A DNA stretch of 64,000 nt from positions 7,192,001 to 7,256,000 of the forward strand of contig NZ_CP108476.1 of assembly GCF_036226465.1 (NCBI RefSeq), given 5' to 3'. The notes beneath the pieces are model-generated. The model did not search any database. It was not told the origin of the DNA and worked only from the letters and a program-made list of their open reading frames with translations. Positions 49,582 through 57,942 of this stretch are shown in pieces (the first letter of the stretch is position 1; the number at the start of each line of letters is the position of its first letter). Source of the stretch: Kitasatospora sp. NBC_01250. Lineage in GTDB: Bacteria > Actinomycetota > Actinomycetes > Streptomycetales > Streptomycetaceae. The translations under genes and the position numbers were made by a program.

Positions 49582-49600
49582 GGAAACGGCTCCGGGCGGG

Positions 49601-51310
49601 CTACTGCGCGCCGAACCGCTCGCGCCAGGCCGCCAGGTCCTCGTCCGTGATCTTGGCGAAGAGCACCGGCGGGATGGTGAAGCCGGTTCCGGCCGCGACG
49701 AAGTCCAGCTCGGCGGCCTGCTCGGCCGTCACCCACAGCGGGTCGCCGGCCTCGGCACCCGCGAAGGCCGAGCGCATCACGGCGCTGGTGCCCGGGATGA
49801 AGGGCGCCGAGATGACCCCGTACAGGTGGATCAGGTTCATCGCGGTGCGCAGCGTGAGCGCGGCGCCGGCCTCGTTGGTCTTGATCTCCAGCCAGGGGGC
49901 CTTGGTCTCCAGGTAGACGTTGCCCGCGCTCCACAGCGCACGCAGCGCCTGGGACGCCTTGCGGAACTGCAGGGTGTCCAGGTGGTTCTGGTACTCGGCC
50001 AGCAGACCCGCGATCTCCGCACCCAGCGCCCGCTCGGCCTCGCCCGGCGCCTCGCCCGCCGGGACGGTGTCGCCGAAGCGCTTGAGCGAGAAGGAGAGCA
50101 CCCGGTTGACGAAGTTGCCCAGGGTGTCGGCCAGGTCCTTGTTGACCGTGGCGGCGAAGATCTCCCAGCTGAAGCTGGTGTCGTCGGACTCCGGGGCGTT
50201 GGCCATCAGGAAGTAGCGCCAGTAGTCGGCCGGCAGCAGTTCGAGCGCGGCGTTGGTGAAGATGCCGTGCTGCTGGCTGGTGGAGAACTTGCCGCCGTAG
50301 TAGTTCAGCCAGTTGAAGGCCTTGACGTAGTCGACCTTCTTCCACGGCGCCCGGGTGCCGATGATGGTGGCCGGGAACATCACGGTGTGGAACGGGACGT
50401 TGTCCTTGGCCATGAACTCGGTGTAGCGCACGTCGTCGGCCTCGTACCACCAGGACTTCCAGTCGCGGTTGGCCGGGTCGGCGTCGGACCACTCCTTGGT
50501 GGCGCCGATGTACTCGATCGGGGCGTCGAACCAGACGTAGAAGACCTTGCCCTCGGCGGCGAGCGCGGGCCAGGTGTCGGCCGGCACCGGCACGCCCCAG
50601 TCCAGGTCGCGGGTGATGGCCCGGTCGTTGAGGCCCTCGGTCAGCCACTTGCGAGCGATCGAGGAGGCCAGCGTCGGCCACTCCTTGCCGTGCTCGTCGA
50701 TCCAGGCCTCGACCTCGCCGGCCAGCTTGGACTGCAGCAGGAAGAGGTGGGTGGTCTCGCGGACCTCCAGCTCGGTGGAGCCGCTGACCGCCGAGCGCGG
50801 GTTGATCAGGTCGGTCGGGTCCAGCAGGCGGGTGCAGTTCTCGCACTGGTCGCCGCGGGCCTTGTCGTAGCCGCAGTGCGGGCAGGTGCCCTCGATGTAG
50901 CGGTCCGGCAGGAAGCGGCCGTCGGCGATCGAGTAGACCTGCCGGATCGCGCGCTCCTCGATGAAGCCGTTGGCCTTCAGCTCGCGGGCGAACTCCTGGG
51001 TGATCTCCCGGTTCTGCTGCGAGGAGCTGCGGCCGAAGTAGTCGAAGGAGAGCTCGAATCCGTCGTAGATCGCCTTCTGCGCGTCGTGCTGGGCGGCGCA
51101 GAAGTCCGCCACCGACTGGCCGGCGGCCTTGGCGGCCAGCTCGGCCGGCGTGCCGTGCTCGTCGGTCGCGCAGATGTAGAGCACCTCGTGGCCGCGCTGG
51201 CGCAGGTACCGGGAGTAGACGTCCGCCGGGAGCATGGACCCCACCATGTTCCCCAGGTGCTTGATCCCGTTGATATAGGGAAGCGCGCTGGTGATCAGGT
51301 GTCGAGCCAT
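49601..51310 (-). CDS. metG: Methionyl-tRNA synthetase
   Basis: The 569-aa class I enzyme has the HIGH-type motif as HLGN (18-21, after SALPYINGIK), a zinc knuckle with CPHCGYDKARGDQCENC, the KMSKS-type loop as KFSTSQQ (near residue 335) and a helical anticodon domain with NKDLADTLGNFVNRVLSF. Only one zinc knuckle and no C-terminal dimerisation domain are present. The start is ATG at 51310. The gene stands alone. Confidence 0.96.
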   Translation of the reverse strand: MARHLITSALPYINGIKHLGNMVGSMLPADVYSRYLRQRGHEVLYICATDEHGTPAELAAKAAGQSVADFCAAQHDAQKAIYDGFELSFDYFGRSSSQQNREITQEFARELKANGFIEERAIRQVYSIADGRFLPDRYIEGTCPHCGYDKARGDQCENCTRLLDPTDLINPRSAVSGSTELEVRETTHLFLLQSKLAGEVEAWIDEHGKEWPTLASSIARKWLTEGLNDRAITRDLDWGVPVPADTWPALAAEGKVFYVWFDAPIEYIGATKEWSDADPANRDWKSWWYEADDVRYTEFMAKDNVPFHTVMFPATIIGTRAPWKKVDYVKAFNWLNYYGGKFSTSQQHGIFTNAALELLPADYWRYFLMANAPESDDTSFSWEIFAATVNKDLADTLGNFVNRVLSFSLKRFGDTVPAGEAPGEAERALGAEIAGLLAEYQNHLDTLQFRKASQALRALWSAGNVYLETKAPWLEIKTNEAGAALTLRTAMNLIHLYGVISAPFIPGTSAVMRSAFAGAEAGDPLWVTAEQAAELDFVAAGTGFTIPPVLFAKITDEDLAAWRERFGAQ

Positions 51311-51436
51311 CCTGGGATGCTCCCGTTCATGTTGGTGGTAGAGCGAAACTGTGCTGCCAGTCTATCGGCCCGCAACGGGCCGCCCGTACTGCTTTACGGC
51401 CGGTCCGGTGGATCGCCGGGCGGCTGCCGGACCGCT

Positions 51437-51835
51437 TCAGGCGGCGTCGGGCGGCCCGGCGTAGCCGTGCTCCAGGGCGAGCGAGACCAGCGCCGCGGCG
51501 TCCTCGCGGTCGAGGCCGGCGGCGCGGGCCCGGCGGACCCAGGCGGTGAGGTCGGCGCTCAGCGCGGAGTCGGCGGTGCGGCGCGGGTCCGGCAGCGAGC
51601 GGCGGATGAAGGTGCCCACCCCGCGGCGCCCCTCGGCCAGTCCCTCGCGTTCGAGTTCGCGGTAGGCCTTGAGGACGGTGTTCGGGTTGATCGCGGTGGC
51701 CTCGACCACCTCGCGCGCGGTGGGCAGTTTGTCGCCCGCGTGCAGCAGCCCCAGCCGCAGGGCCCGCTTGGTCTGCTGCACGATCTGCAGGTAGGCGGCC
51801 ACGCCGCTGCGCCGGTCGATGAGGTACTCGATCAT
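51437..51835 (-). CDS. GntR-family (YtrA-type) transcriptional regulator
   Basis: The 132-aa protein has a winged-helix domain (about 10-75: AAYLQIVQQTKRALRLG, LPTAREVVEATAINPNTVLKAY, GTFIRRS) and a short helical C-terminus of about 50 residues. This short form is the YtrA type, which usually controls adjacent ABC-transporter genes; none is next to it. A palindrome over its own -10 box suggests autoregulation. Confidence 0.92.
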   Translation of the reverse strand: MIEYLIDRRSGVAAYLQIVQQTKRALRLGLLHAGDKLPTAREVVEATAINPNTVLKAYRELEREGLAEGRRGVGTFIRRSLPDPRRTADSALSADLTAWVRRARAAGLDREDAAALVSLALEHGYAGPPDAA

Positions 51836-51847
51836 CGGATCGCCAAA

Positions 51848-51865
51848 TCACTAGGAATATAGTGA
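51848..51865 (-). promoter_or_regulatory. Operator-like palindrome over the gntR -10 box
   Basis: TCACTA-N6-TAGTGA is a perfect 6-bp inverted repeat centred 21 bp before the start codon. On the minus strand it contains TATATT (51861-51856), a good -10 box. A dimeric GntR protein bound here would block its own promoter. Confidence 0.6.
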
Positions 51866-51926
51866 AAGTCTGCCCCGCCGCGCGGACGACCGTCAAACGC
51901 GTCGGGGCGGGGCGGACCCGGCGGCC

Positions 51927-53864
51927 TCAGGGCTGCGGCACGTTCGGCGCGTTCGGACCGGTCCAGCTGTAGATGTAGTGCGACTGGCCGTCCTTGAACG
52001 AGTGGTACGGCGACGGGTTGACGTCCATGCACTGGTTGGCGTCGTCCTGCGCGTTCTGCGCCACCGCGGCGGTCGGCATCGCGGTGGGTGCGGGCGGCGC
52101 GGCGGCCGGGCTCGCCGCGTTGCCGCCGCCGGGCGCGCCGCTCGGCCAACTGGTGCCGCTGGTCCAGTCGGTGCCGACCAGCAGGGTCAGATGGGCCGAC
52201 GCGGTGGACTCGCTCAGCACGCTGTCGGGCAGGCCGAGGGAGGCTGCCACGGCCTTGGCCTGTGCCTGCTCGGCGGCCGGATAGAGCAGCTTGGTGGGCG
52301 ACTTGGGTGCGGTCCTGGGGTCCAGCGTGGCGTGCGTGTAGCCCTGCGCGGTGAGCGCGTCGCTGATCGCGGTGCTGCGGCCGGAGGCGCCGCTGGCGTT
52401 CTGCACCGTGACCCGCACGGCGGACTTCTCCACTGGCGCGGCCGGCGCGGAGGGCGACGGGGCGGGCGCGCTGGTCGCCGCCACCGGCGCGCTGCTGGTG
52501 GCGGGGTCGGCCGGCGCCGCGGTGGGCGGCGGGGCGTTGCGGTCGAGCGGGACGTCGGCCGCGATCATCTGGAAGAGCTTGAACGAGTCGGGCGTGGTCA
52601 CCACGAAGGCGGCGTCGGGGTTGGCCGGGTTGTCCTGGTAGACGGTCGGCGCCGTCACCGTGGTGATCCGGTTGGTGGGCACCTTGTTGAGATCCAGGGC
52701 CAGCGAGGCCAGCGCGTTCACCGAACCGAGGCCGTTGTCGACGGTCAGCGCCTTGGTGGCCGCCTGGGCGAGGTCGTTGAGCTTCAGCGGGTTGGCGAGG
52801 GTCTTGGCCGACTTCAGCTCGCGGATCATCGAGTTGATGTAGAGGTGCTGGGCCTGGGCGCGTCCGAGGTCGGTGCCGTCGCCGAAGGCGTGCCGGGTGC
52901 GCAGCCACTCCAGCGCCTGCTCGCCCTTGATCGAGTGGGTGCCGGCCGGCAGCTCCAGGTGGGAGCCGACCTGGTGGAAGACGCCCTCCTTGTCCGTGGA
53001 GGGCTGGTAGTCCATCACGTTCTCTTTGGTGCAGACGTCGACGCCGCCGATGGCGTCGGCCATGTTCACCACGCCCGCGAAGTCGACCATCATGTAGTGG
53101 TCGATGTGGATCTTGGTGAGCTTCTCCCAGGTGTCCACCACGCAGCCCGCGTCCCCGACGTTGAGGCTGTCGGTGATGATGTCGTGCTTGGCCTTGGTGA
53201 CCGCTTTGGTGGTCGGATTGGTGCAGGCCGGGATGTCCGCCTGGGTGTCGCGCGGGATGCTCATGATGGAGGCGTTGCTGCGGTCGGCCGACAGGTGGAC
53301 CAGCATCTCGGTGTCGGCGTGCGGGGCGCTGCCGTCGCAGGAGCCGCCGAGCTTGCAGTCGTCCGCGCTGGTCCGGCCGTCCGAGCCGATCATCAGGATG
53401 TTGAGCGGGGTCTGGCCGGCCGCGTTCGGCTTGGACTCGGGGGCGAGCGCCGAGCCGCCGTTGTTGAGCGCGCCCTTGCGGATGTTGGAGTTGAGCTCCT
53501 GGACGTAGAGGTAGCCGCCGCCGACACTGGCCACCACCACGAAGCCCACGCCCATCGCCGTGTACTTGAGGATCCGCTTGCGCTTGGCGGCCTTGGTGAG
53601 CTTGCCGCCGGCCGCGCCGCGGCGCGCGGCGGCCCGGCCGCCCGCCGGCGGGGTGCCGGGGGCGCCGGCGTCCGGGCCGGCCGCGCTCTGGGTTCCGGTG
53701 CGGCGGCCCGGGCCCGCTTTCGCGGCCTTGCGGGCGGCGGCGCGGCCACCGGCGGGCTGGGGAGCTCCGGAAGGGTTGCCCGTCGGACCAGGACCACCGT
53801 CCGGCCCGAACTGCCCCTCGCCCGGATTTCCGCCCTCGGTAGGGCCGTTGCCGTCGAACGTCAT
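51927..53864 (-). CDS. LytR-CpsA-Psr (LCP) family cell-wall glycopolymer ligase
   Basis: The product of about 645 aa transfers glycopolymers from lipid carriers to peptidoglycan. It has a Gly/Ala/Pro-rich cytoplasmic N-terminus (1-90), one membrane helix (YTAMGVGFVVVASVGGGYLYV) and the LCP domain (about 140-360). Key motifs are ILMIGSDGRT, HADTEMLVHLS, IMSIPRDTQ and ALEWLRTRHAFGDGTDLGRAQ, with the Arg/Asp set that binds pyrophosphate. A LytR_C domain follows (about 480-580), then a Pro/Ala tail ending PNAPNVPQP. Start is the ATG at 53864; a codon 15 nt upstream is also open. Confidence 0.93.
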   Translation of the reverse strand: MTFDGNGPTEGGNPGEGQFGPDGGPGPTGNPSGAPQPAGGRAAARKAAKAGPGRRTGTQSAAGPDAGAPGTPPAGGRAAARRGAAGGKLTKAAKRKRILKYTAMGVGFVVVASVGGGYLYVQELNSNIRKGALNNGGSALAPESKPNAAGQTPLNILMIGSDGRTSADDCKLGGSCDGSAPHADTEMLVHLSADRSNASIMSIPRDTQADIPACTNPTTKAVTKAKHDIITDSLNVGDAGCVVDTWEKLTKIHIDHYMMVDFAGVVNMADAIGGVDVCTKENVMDYQPSTDKEGVFHQVGSHLELPAGTHSIKGEQALEWLRTRHAFGDGTDLGRAQAQHLYINSMIRELKSAKTLANPLKLNDLAQAATKALTVDNGLGSVNALASLALDLNKVPTNRITTVTAPTVYQDNPANPDAAFVVTTPDSFKLFQMIAADVPLDRNAPPPTAAPADPATSSAPVAATSAPAPSPSAPAAPVEKSAVRVTVQNASGASGRSTAISDALTAQGYTHATLDPRTAPKSPTKLLYPAAEQAQAKAVAASLGLPDSVLSESTASAHLTLLVGTDWTSGTSWPSGAPGGGNAASPAAAPPAPTAMPTAAVAQNAQDDANQCMDVNPSPYHSFKDGQSHYIYSWTGPNAPNVPQP

Positions 53865-53922
53865 GCGGTTGACCACCAAGCTCTGGCTGTGCCAGGTCCT
53901 CCCCCTGGGCGCTTGGCGGGAG

Positions 53923-53951
53923 ACTATATCAATTTGAGATCATCGGTTTAA
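53923..53951 (-). promoter_or_regulatory. Candidate promoter of the LCP gene
   Basis: On the minus strand TATAGT (53928-53923) follows TTAAAC (53951-53946) with a 17-nt spacer, in a locally AT-rich stretch about 60 bp upstream of the start. Confidence 0.45.
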
Positions 53952-54004
53952 TGCGGGCCGAGTGTGGTGAAGGCGGCCGCTGCTGAGCGGTCATCAGTGG
54001 TGAC

Positions 54005-54922
54005 TCAGAGAACTCGGAGCACGGCCTTGCCCGGGATGCCGTGCAGTTTGGCCGCGAACGCCTCCCGCGCCTGCGCCAGCGGGAAGACCGCGCCGACCTG
54101 GGGCTTGAGCAGCCCGGCGGCGGTCTGACGGGCCAGCTCGGCGAGTTGGCCGCGGTCGGGCTCGACGATGAAGAAGGCGCTGCGGCCGGCCTCGGGCGCG
54201 ACCGGCGGCGGGGCGGTGACGGAGACCAGTACGCCGCCGGGCCGCACCAGCTGGGCGGAGGCGGCCAGCAGCTCGCCGCCGATGGTGTCGAAGACCAGGT
54301 CCACCTGGCCCGCCGTGGCGGCCAGCGGGTCCTGCTCCAGGTCGACGAACTGCTCCGCGCCCAGCTCCTTGGCCAGCGCCGCCGCCTTGCCGCGGCCGGA
54401 GGCGATCACCTGGGCGCCCGCCCGGTGGGCGAGCTGGACGGCCAGGCTCCCGGTGCCGCCGGCCGCGCCGTGCACCAGGACCCGCTGCCCGGCCGCCAGC
54501 CCGCCGTGGGTGAACAGGCCCTGCCAGGCCGTCAGTCCGGCCAGCGGCAGGGCGGCGGCCGTGCTGAAGTCGACCGCATCGGGCAGCGCAGCCAGGCTGC
54601 GGGCCTCGATCGCGATGAACTCCGCCGCCGCCCCGTCGCGGTGCCAGTCGCCGAGCCCGTAGACGCGCTCGCCGACGGAGAAGCCGGTGCTGCCGTAACG
54701 GACTTCGGCGACGACCCCGGCCACCTCGTGGGCCGGCACGGTGGGGGTGCGGTCGCGCCCTGCACGGTCCACCCAGCTGCCCGGCCAGTGCAGCTCGTCC
54801 GGGACGAAGCTGGCCGCGTGCACCCGCACCAGCACATCACCGGTGGCGGGTACGGGGGTTGGGGCGTCCTCCAGGACGAGGGAGTGGTGGTCGCCGGGCT
54901 GGTGGATCCGTACTGCCTTCAT
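54005..54922 (-). CDS. NADP-dependent quinone-oxidoreductase-type MDR protein
   Basis: The 305-aa medium-chain reductase has a GroES-like N-terminus (VLVRVHAASFVPDELHW, HEVAGVVAEV) and a Rossmann motif VLVHGAAGGTGSLAVQLA. It lacks zinc-binding cysteines, as in the quinone-reductase subgroup. It should reduce quinones or enals with NADPH. It is the last of three minus-strand genes headed by a MarR regulator, 160 nt beyond the isochorismatase-fold gene. Confidence 0.92.
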   Translation of the reverse strand: MKAVRIHQPGDHHSLVLEDAPTPVPATGDVLVRVHAASFVPDELHWPGSWVDRAGRDRTPTVPAHEVAGVVAEVRYGSTGFSVGERVYGLGDWHRDGAAAEFIAIEARSLAALPDAVDFSTAAALPLAGLTAWQGLFTHGGLAAGQRVLVHGAAGGTGSLAVQLAHRAGAQVIASGRGKAAALAKELGAEQFVDLEQDPLAATAGQVDLVFDTIGGELLAASAQLVRPGGVLVSVTAPPPVAPEAGRSAFFIVEPDRGQLAELARQTAAGLLKPQVGAVFPLAQAREAFAAKLHGIPGKAVLRVL

Positions 54923-55082
54923 GGGCGGCGGTCCTTTCCGCTACTGCGTGGTCAGTTGGGAAGCCGTGCCCAACTTCTCATCCGCGCCGAATGAAATCAA
55001 ACCTGACGGTCTGTTATCTGAACGGTGTATCCGCGCGGACATGACGCAGTGTCAGAAAGCTTGCCGGTGAAGGCGTTCGCGG

Positions 55083-55676
55083 TCAGGAGCCGAGCGCGGT
55101 GAGCACCGTGTCGGTGCTGCCGATCTCGCCGAGCCGCGGGAAGATCCGGGTGAAGCTGTGCAGGTGCGACTCGGCGCTCATGTCGGTGGTGGCGTCCTCG
55201 ACGAAGGTCAGGTGGTAGCCGTGCTCCCAGGCCGCCCGCGCGGTGGACTCCACGCCGATGCTGGTGGCGATGCCGGCCAGCACGATCTGGGTCACCCCGC
55301 GCCGGCGCAGCTGGAGGTCCAGCTCGGTGCCGGTGAAGGCGCCCCACTGGCGCTTGGTGATGACGATGTCGTGCTCGCCGGTGGTCAGCTCGGCCGGGAA
55401 CTCGGCGAAGTTCGCGGGCCAGGAGCCGCCGCGCGGGGTGGCCTGCAGGGTGCGCTGCGGCGGCAGGTCGCCGCCGTCGGCGGAGAAGGTGACCCGGACC
55501 AGGACCACGGGCAGGCCCTTGGCGCGGAAGGCGTCGGCCAGCCGGACGCCGCGGGCCAGGATCTCCGGGCCCGGGGTGACGGTGGGTGCGCCGAGGATGC
55601 CCTGCTGGAGGTCGATCAGCACCAGCGCGGTGCTGGGGTCGATGGTCAGTTCGGGCGAGAAGGCGATCTCGGACAT
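55083..55676 (-). CDS. Isochorismatase-fold protein lacking the catalytic Cys
   Basis: The 197-aa protein has the family Asp22 (LVLIDLQQG) and Lys108 (ITKRQWGAF). At the position of the cysteine nucleophile, usually in a GIATNxCVESTAR context, it reads GIATSIGVESTARAA, with Gly141. Cysteine-dependent amidase chemistry is therefore unlikely. True isochorismatases also lack this Cys and hydrolyse by another route, so an enol-ether hydrolase role is conceivable. It lies 80 nt after the MarR gene on the same strand. Confidence 0.88.
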   Translation of the reverse strand: MSEIAFSPELTIDPSTALVLIDLQQGILGAPTVTPGPEILARGVRLADAFRAKGLPVVLVRVTFSADGGDLPPQRTLQATPRGGSWPANFAEFPAELTTGEHDIVITKRQWGAFTGTELDLQLRRRGVTQIVLAGIATSIGVESTARAAWEHGYHLTFVEDATTDMSAESHLHSFTRIFPRLGEIGSTDTVLTALGS

Positions 55677-55691
55677 GGGAGCGGGTTCCTT

Positions 55692-55740
55692 TGTTCTGGG
55701 GGGGGGAGGGCTGCCTGTGTTCTGGGGGGAGGGCTGCCTG
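55692..55740 (-). repeat. Tandem duplication with G-run between marR and the isochorismatase-fold gene
   Basis: A 23-26 bp unit starting tgttctgggg and ending gggctgcctg occurs twice in a row (55692-55717 and 55718-55740). The copies differ by three bases in the length of the G-run, consistent with slippage. Confidence 0.85.
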
Positions 55741-55756
55741 ATGGAGGGCGTGGCGC

Positions 55757-56245
55757 TCAGTCGGTCGCCAGGCGGCGCAGCAGGCCGGCGGCCTCGTGCA
55801 GGGTCTGCTGCTCGGCCGGGTCGAGCCGGGTGGCGATCAGCTCCACCAGCCGGCCGCGGCCGGCGGCCCGGCGCTCGCGCAGCAGCGTCCGGGCCGGCTC
55901 GGTGAGCGAGATCAGCAGCTGCCGGCCGTCCTCGGGGTGCGGGGTGCGCTCGATCAGCCCCTCGGCGAGCAGGGCGCCGACGGTGGCCAGCATGGACTGC
56001 GGCCGGACCTGCTCGGCCCGGGCCAGCTCGGCCGCCGTCCGGGGTCCCTCGCGCTCCAGCCGCTTGAGAGCGGCCTCCTGGGAGAGCGTGAGGCCGCTCG
56101 TCGAGGCCTCCGCGCGCAGCCGGCGCACCAGCAGGCCCAGGGAGAGGGCCAGCTCCTCGGCGGTCTCCTGCAGCTGCTGCGGTGCGCCCTGCTGGCCCTG
56201 CTGGCCCTGCTGGTGCTGCTGCTGGTCCTGCGCGTCATCCGGCAC
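55757..56245 (-). CDS. MarR-family transcriptional regulator
   Basis: The 162-aa protein has a Gln-rich N-terminus (QQQHQQGQQGQQG, 8-20), then the winged-helix MarR fold: LTLSQEAALKRLEREGPRTAAELA, RPQSMLATVGALLAEGLIERTPHPEDGRQLLISLT. The DGRQ wing motif is typical. It probably controls itself and the downstream isochorismatase-fold and MDR genes in response to a small phenolic or electrophile, which is inference from family habit. A long inverted repeat lies directly upstream. Confidence 0.92.
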   Translation of the reverse strand: MPDDAQDQQQHQQGQQGQQGAPQQLQETAEELALSLGLLVRRLRAEASTSGLTLSQEAALKRLEREGPRTAAELARAEQVRPQSMLATVGALLAEGLIERTPHPEDGRQLLISLTEPARTLLRERRAAGRGRLVELIATRLDPAEQQTLHEAAGLLRRLATD

Positions 56246-56254
56246 AGCGGTACT

Positions 56255-56313
56255 CCCTGGATCGACAGGCAGACTGATGAGGAAAGCTTAGCAGTCTGCC
56301 TGTCGATCCAGGG
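56255..56313 (-). promoter_or_regulatory. 21-bp perfect inverted repeat between lysA and marR
   Basis: Bases 56255-56275 pair perfectly with 56293-56313 around a 17-nt centre; one further inner pair is possible. It starts 10 bp upstream of the marR start codon and 45 bp after the lysA stop. It could be the lysA terminator, a double operator for the regulator, or both. The arms begin ccctggatcg and end ggcagact. Confidence 0.7.
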
Positions 56314-56358
56314 GGCGATCCGCCAGTGGTCCGGTCGGCGGCCCTGCCGGTGGCCCGG

Positions 56359-57612
56359 TCAGCCGGGCAGTCCGGTCTCCAGTGCGAGCAGTTCGGCGAC
56401 GCTCTGGCGGCGGCGGATCAGCCGGGTCTCGGCCCCGTCGACCAGCACCTCCGGGATCAGCGGGCGCGAGTTGTAGGTGGAGGACATGCTCGCGCCGTAC
56501 GCCCCGGTGTCGTGGAAGACCACCAGGTCGCCGATCTCGGCGCGCGGCAGCAGCACCGACTCGACCTCACCGCCCGCGGTCTGGGTGAACACGTCGCCGG
56601 ACTCGCAGAGCGGCCCGGCCAGCACCGTCTCGCGGGCCGGCGCGATCCGCGGCGTGCCGTCCGGCGCCAGCACCGAGATGCGGTGGCTGCTGCCGTACAT
56701 GGCGGGCCGCATCAGGTCGTTGAAGCCGGCGTCGACCAGCACGAAGTGGTTGCTGCCGACCGGCTTCTGCGCCCGCACCTCGCTGAGCAGCACCCCGGCG
56801 CCGGCCACCAGGAAGCGGCCCGGCTCGATCTCCAGCCGTACGGGGTGGCCCAGTTCGCGCACCAGCTCCTGGCGGGCCGCGTCCCAGATCCGGAAGTACC
56901 GCTCGGTGTCGACCTCCGGCTGCCCGGGCGCGTAGGGCACCGAGAGGCCGCCGCCGGCCGAGATCGCCCGCACGTCCCGCCCGCAGAGCCGGACCTGCTT
57001 GACCATCGTCTCGCAGACCGCCTCCAGGTGGCCGTAGTCCACGCCCGAGCCGATGTGCATGTGCAGGCCGACCAGGTCGAGGCCGTGACGGTCGACCAAC
57101 TCCAGGCTCTCGGCGAGGTGTTCGTGCCAGATGCCGTGCTTGCTGTGCTCGCCGCCGGTGTTGGTCTTGCGGCTGTGGCCGTGCCCGAAGCCCGGGTTGA
57201 TCCGGATCCAGACCTGGTGGCCCGGGCTGGCCGCACCCAGCTGGTCGAGCATCTGCGGCGAGCCGGCGTTGACCGGGACGCCCAGTTCGACCACCCGGCG
57301 CAGCGTGGGCCGGTCCAGCAGGTCGGCGGTCAGGACGACCGGCTCGTCCGGGCCCGCGACCTCGTACCCCGCGGCCAGTGCCCGCTCCAACTCGCCCTGG
57401 GAGACGGCGTCCACCAGGACGCCCTCGGCCCGCATCAGCCGCAGGACGTGCGTGTTGGAGCAGGCCTTCTGGGCGAACCGGATCACGTCGAAGCTGCGCA
57501 GCCGGGCGATCTGGGCGCGGATGTGCCCGGCGTCGTAGACCCAGGCCGGGGTGCCGTGCTCGGCGGCGGTGCGGGCCAGCCGGGCGCCGTCGAGGGCGGG
57601 GGAGGTGGTCAC
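56359..57612 (-). CDS. lysA: Diaminopimelate decarboxylase, E. coli-like type
   Basis: The 417-aa PLP enzyme makes lysine from meso-diaminopimelate. Schiff-base Lys49 is in RFAQKACSN, the glycine-rich phosphate loop is AISAGGGLSVPY, the catalytic Cys is in AGPLCESGDVF, and the dimer-site stretch is HDTGAYGASMSS. Many segments (NPGFGHGH, NTGGEHSKHGIW, VGLHMHIGSGVDYGHLE, NSRPLIPEVLVD) closely match what I recall of E. coli LysA, while the usual actinobacterial enzyme is about 40 residues longer and differs. It may be a second, transferred lysA. I choose the GTG at 57612. A palindromic site lies 40-72 bp upstream. Confidence 0.93.
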   Translation of the reverse strand: MTTSPALDGARLARTAAEHGTPAWVYDAGHIRAQIARLRSFDVIRFAQKACSNTHVLRLMRAEGVLVDAVSQGELERALAAGYEVAGPDEPVVLTADLLDRPTLRRVVELGVPVNAGSPQMLDQLGAASPGHQVWIRINPGFGHGHSRKTNTGGEHSKHGIWHEHLAESLELVDRHGLDLVGLHMHIGSGVDYGHLEAVCETMVKQVRLCGRDVRAISAGGGLSVPYAPGQPEVDTERYFRIWDAARQELVRELGHPVRLEIEPGRFLVAGAGVLLSEVRAQKPVGSNHFVLVDAGFNDLMRPAMYGSSHRISVLAPDGTPRIAPARETVLAGPLCESGDVFTQTAGGEVESVLLPRAEIGDLVVFHDTGAYGASMSSTYNSRPLIPEVLVDGAETRLIRRRQSVAELLALETGLPG

Positions 57613-57942
57613 TCGGTGTCCTTCGCACAATTCGTGGCGCGGGCTGGTGAATTTCGGATCCGGAAAATGTCCGCGGATCCGAAAACCCTACTGCGGGCGG
57701 GCCTTGGAGGGAAAAGCGCAAAAGAAATTCCCGAGTGGCGCGGAATCGGCGGACAAATGCGGTCGCGGGCTTCGGGGGCCGAGAAATATTGCGGCGGGTG
57801 GGGCGGGGCGGGCGGCTGACGTGGACGGGATCTGCGTGGCTGGTGAGGGTGTTGTGAGCATGACTGGCGGAACGTGCGATATGCCGGATTAGTCACCTCA
57901 TGGGCCTTGCTGCGTTCCTGACATCGGCTTACCTTCTGGCGC
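57613..57942. other. 330-nt divergent region between lysA and the glycosyltransferase
   Basis: The region is clearly more AT-rich at 57640-57730 than its surroundings. It holds the palindromic site at 57652-57684 and presumably the lysA promoter. Toward the glycosyltransferase the sequence is GC-rich again, and no convincing promoter or gene is seen. Confidence 0.5.
57652..57684 (-). promoter_or_regulatory. Palindromic operator candidate upstream of lysA
   Basis: TTTCGGATCCG (57652-57662) and CGGATCCGAAA (57674-57684) form perfect 11-bp arms around 11 nt. Each arm holds the 8-bp palindrome CGGATCCG, and the two centres are 19 bp apart, about two helical turns. This suits a dimer or tetramer of a regulator. 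Confidence 0.6.
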
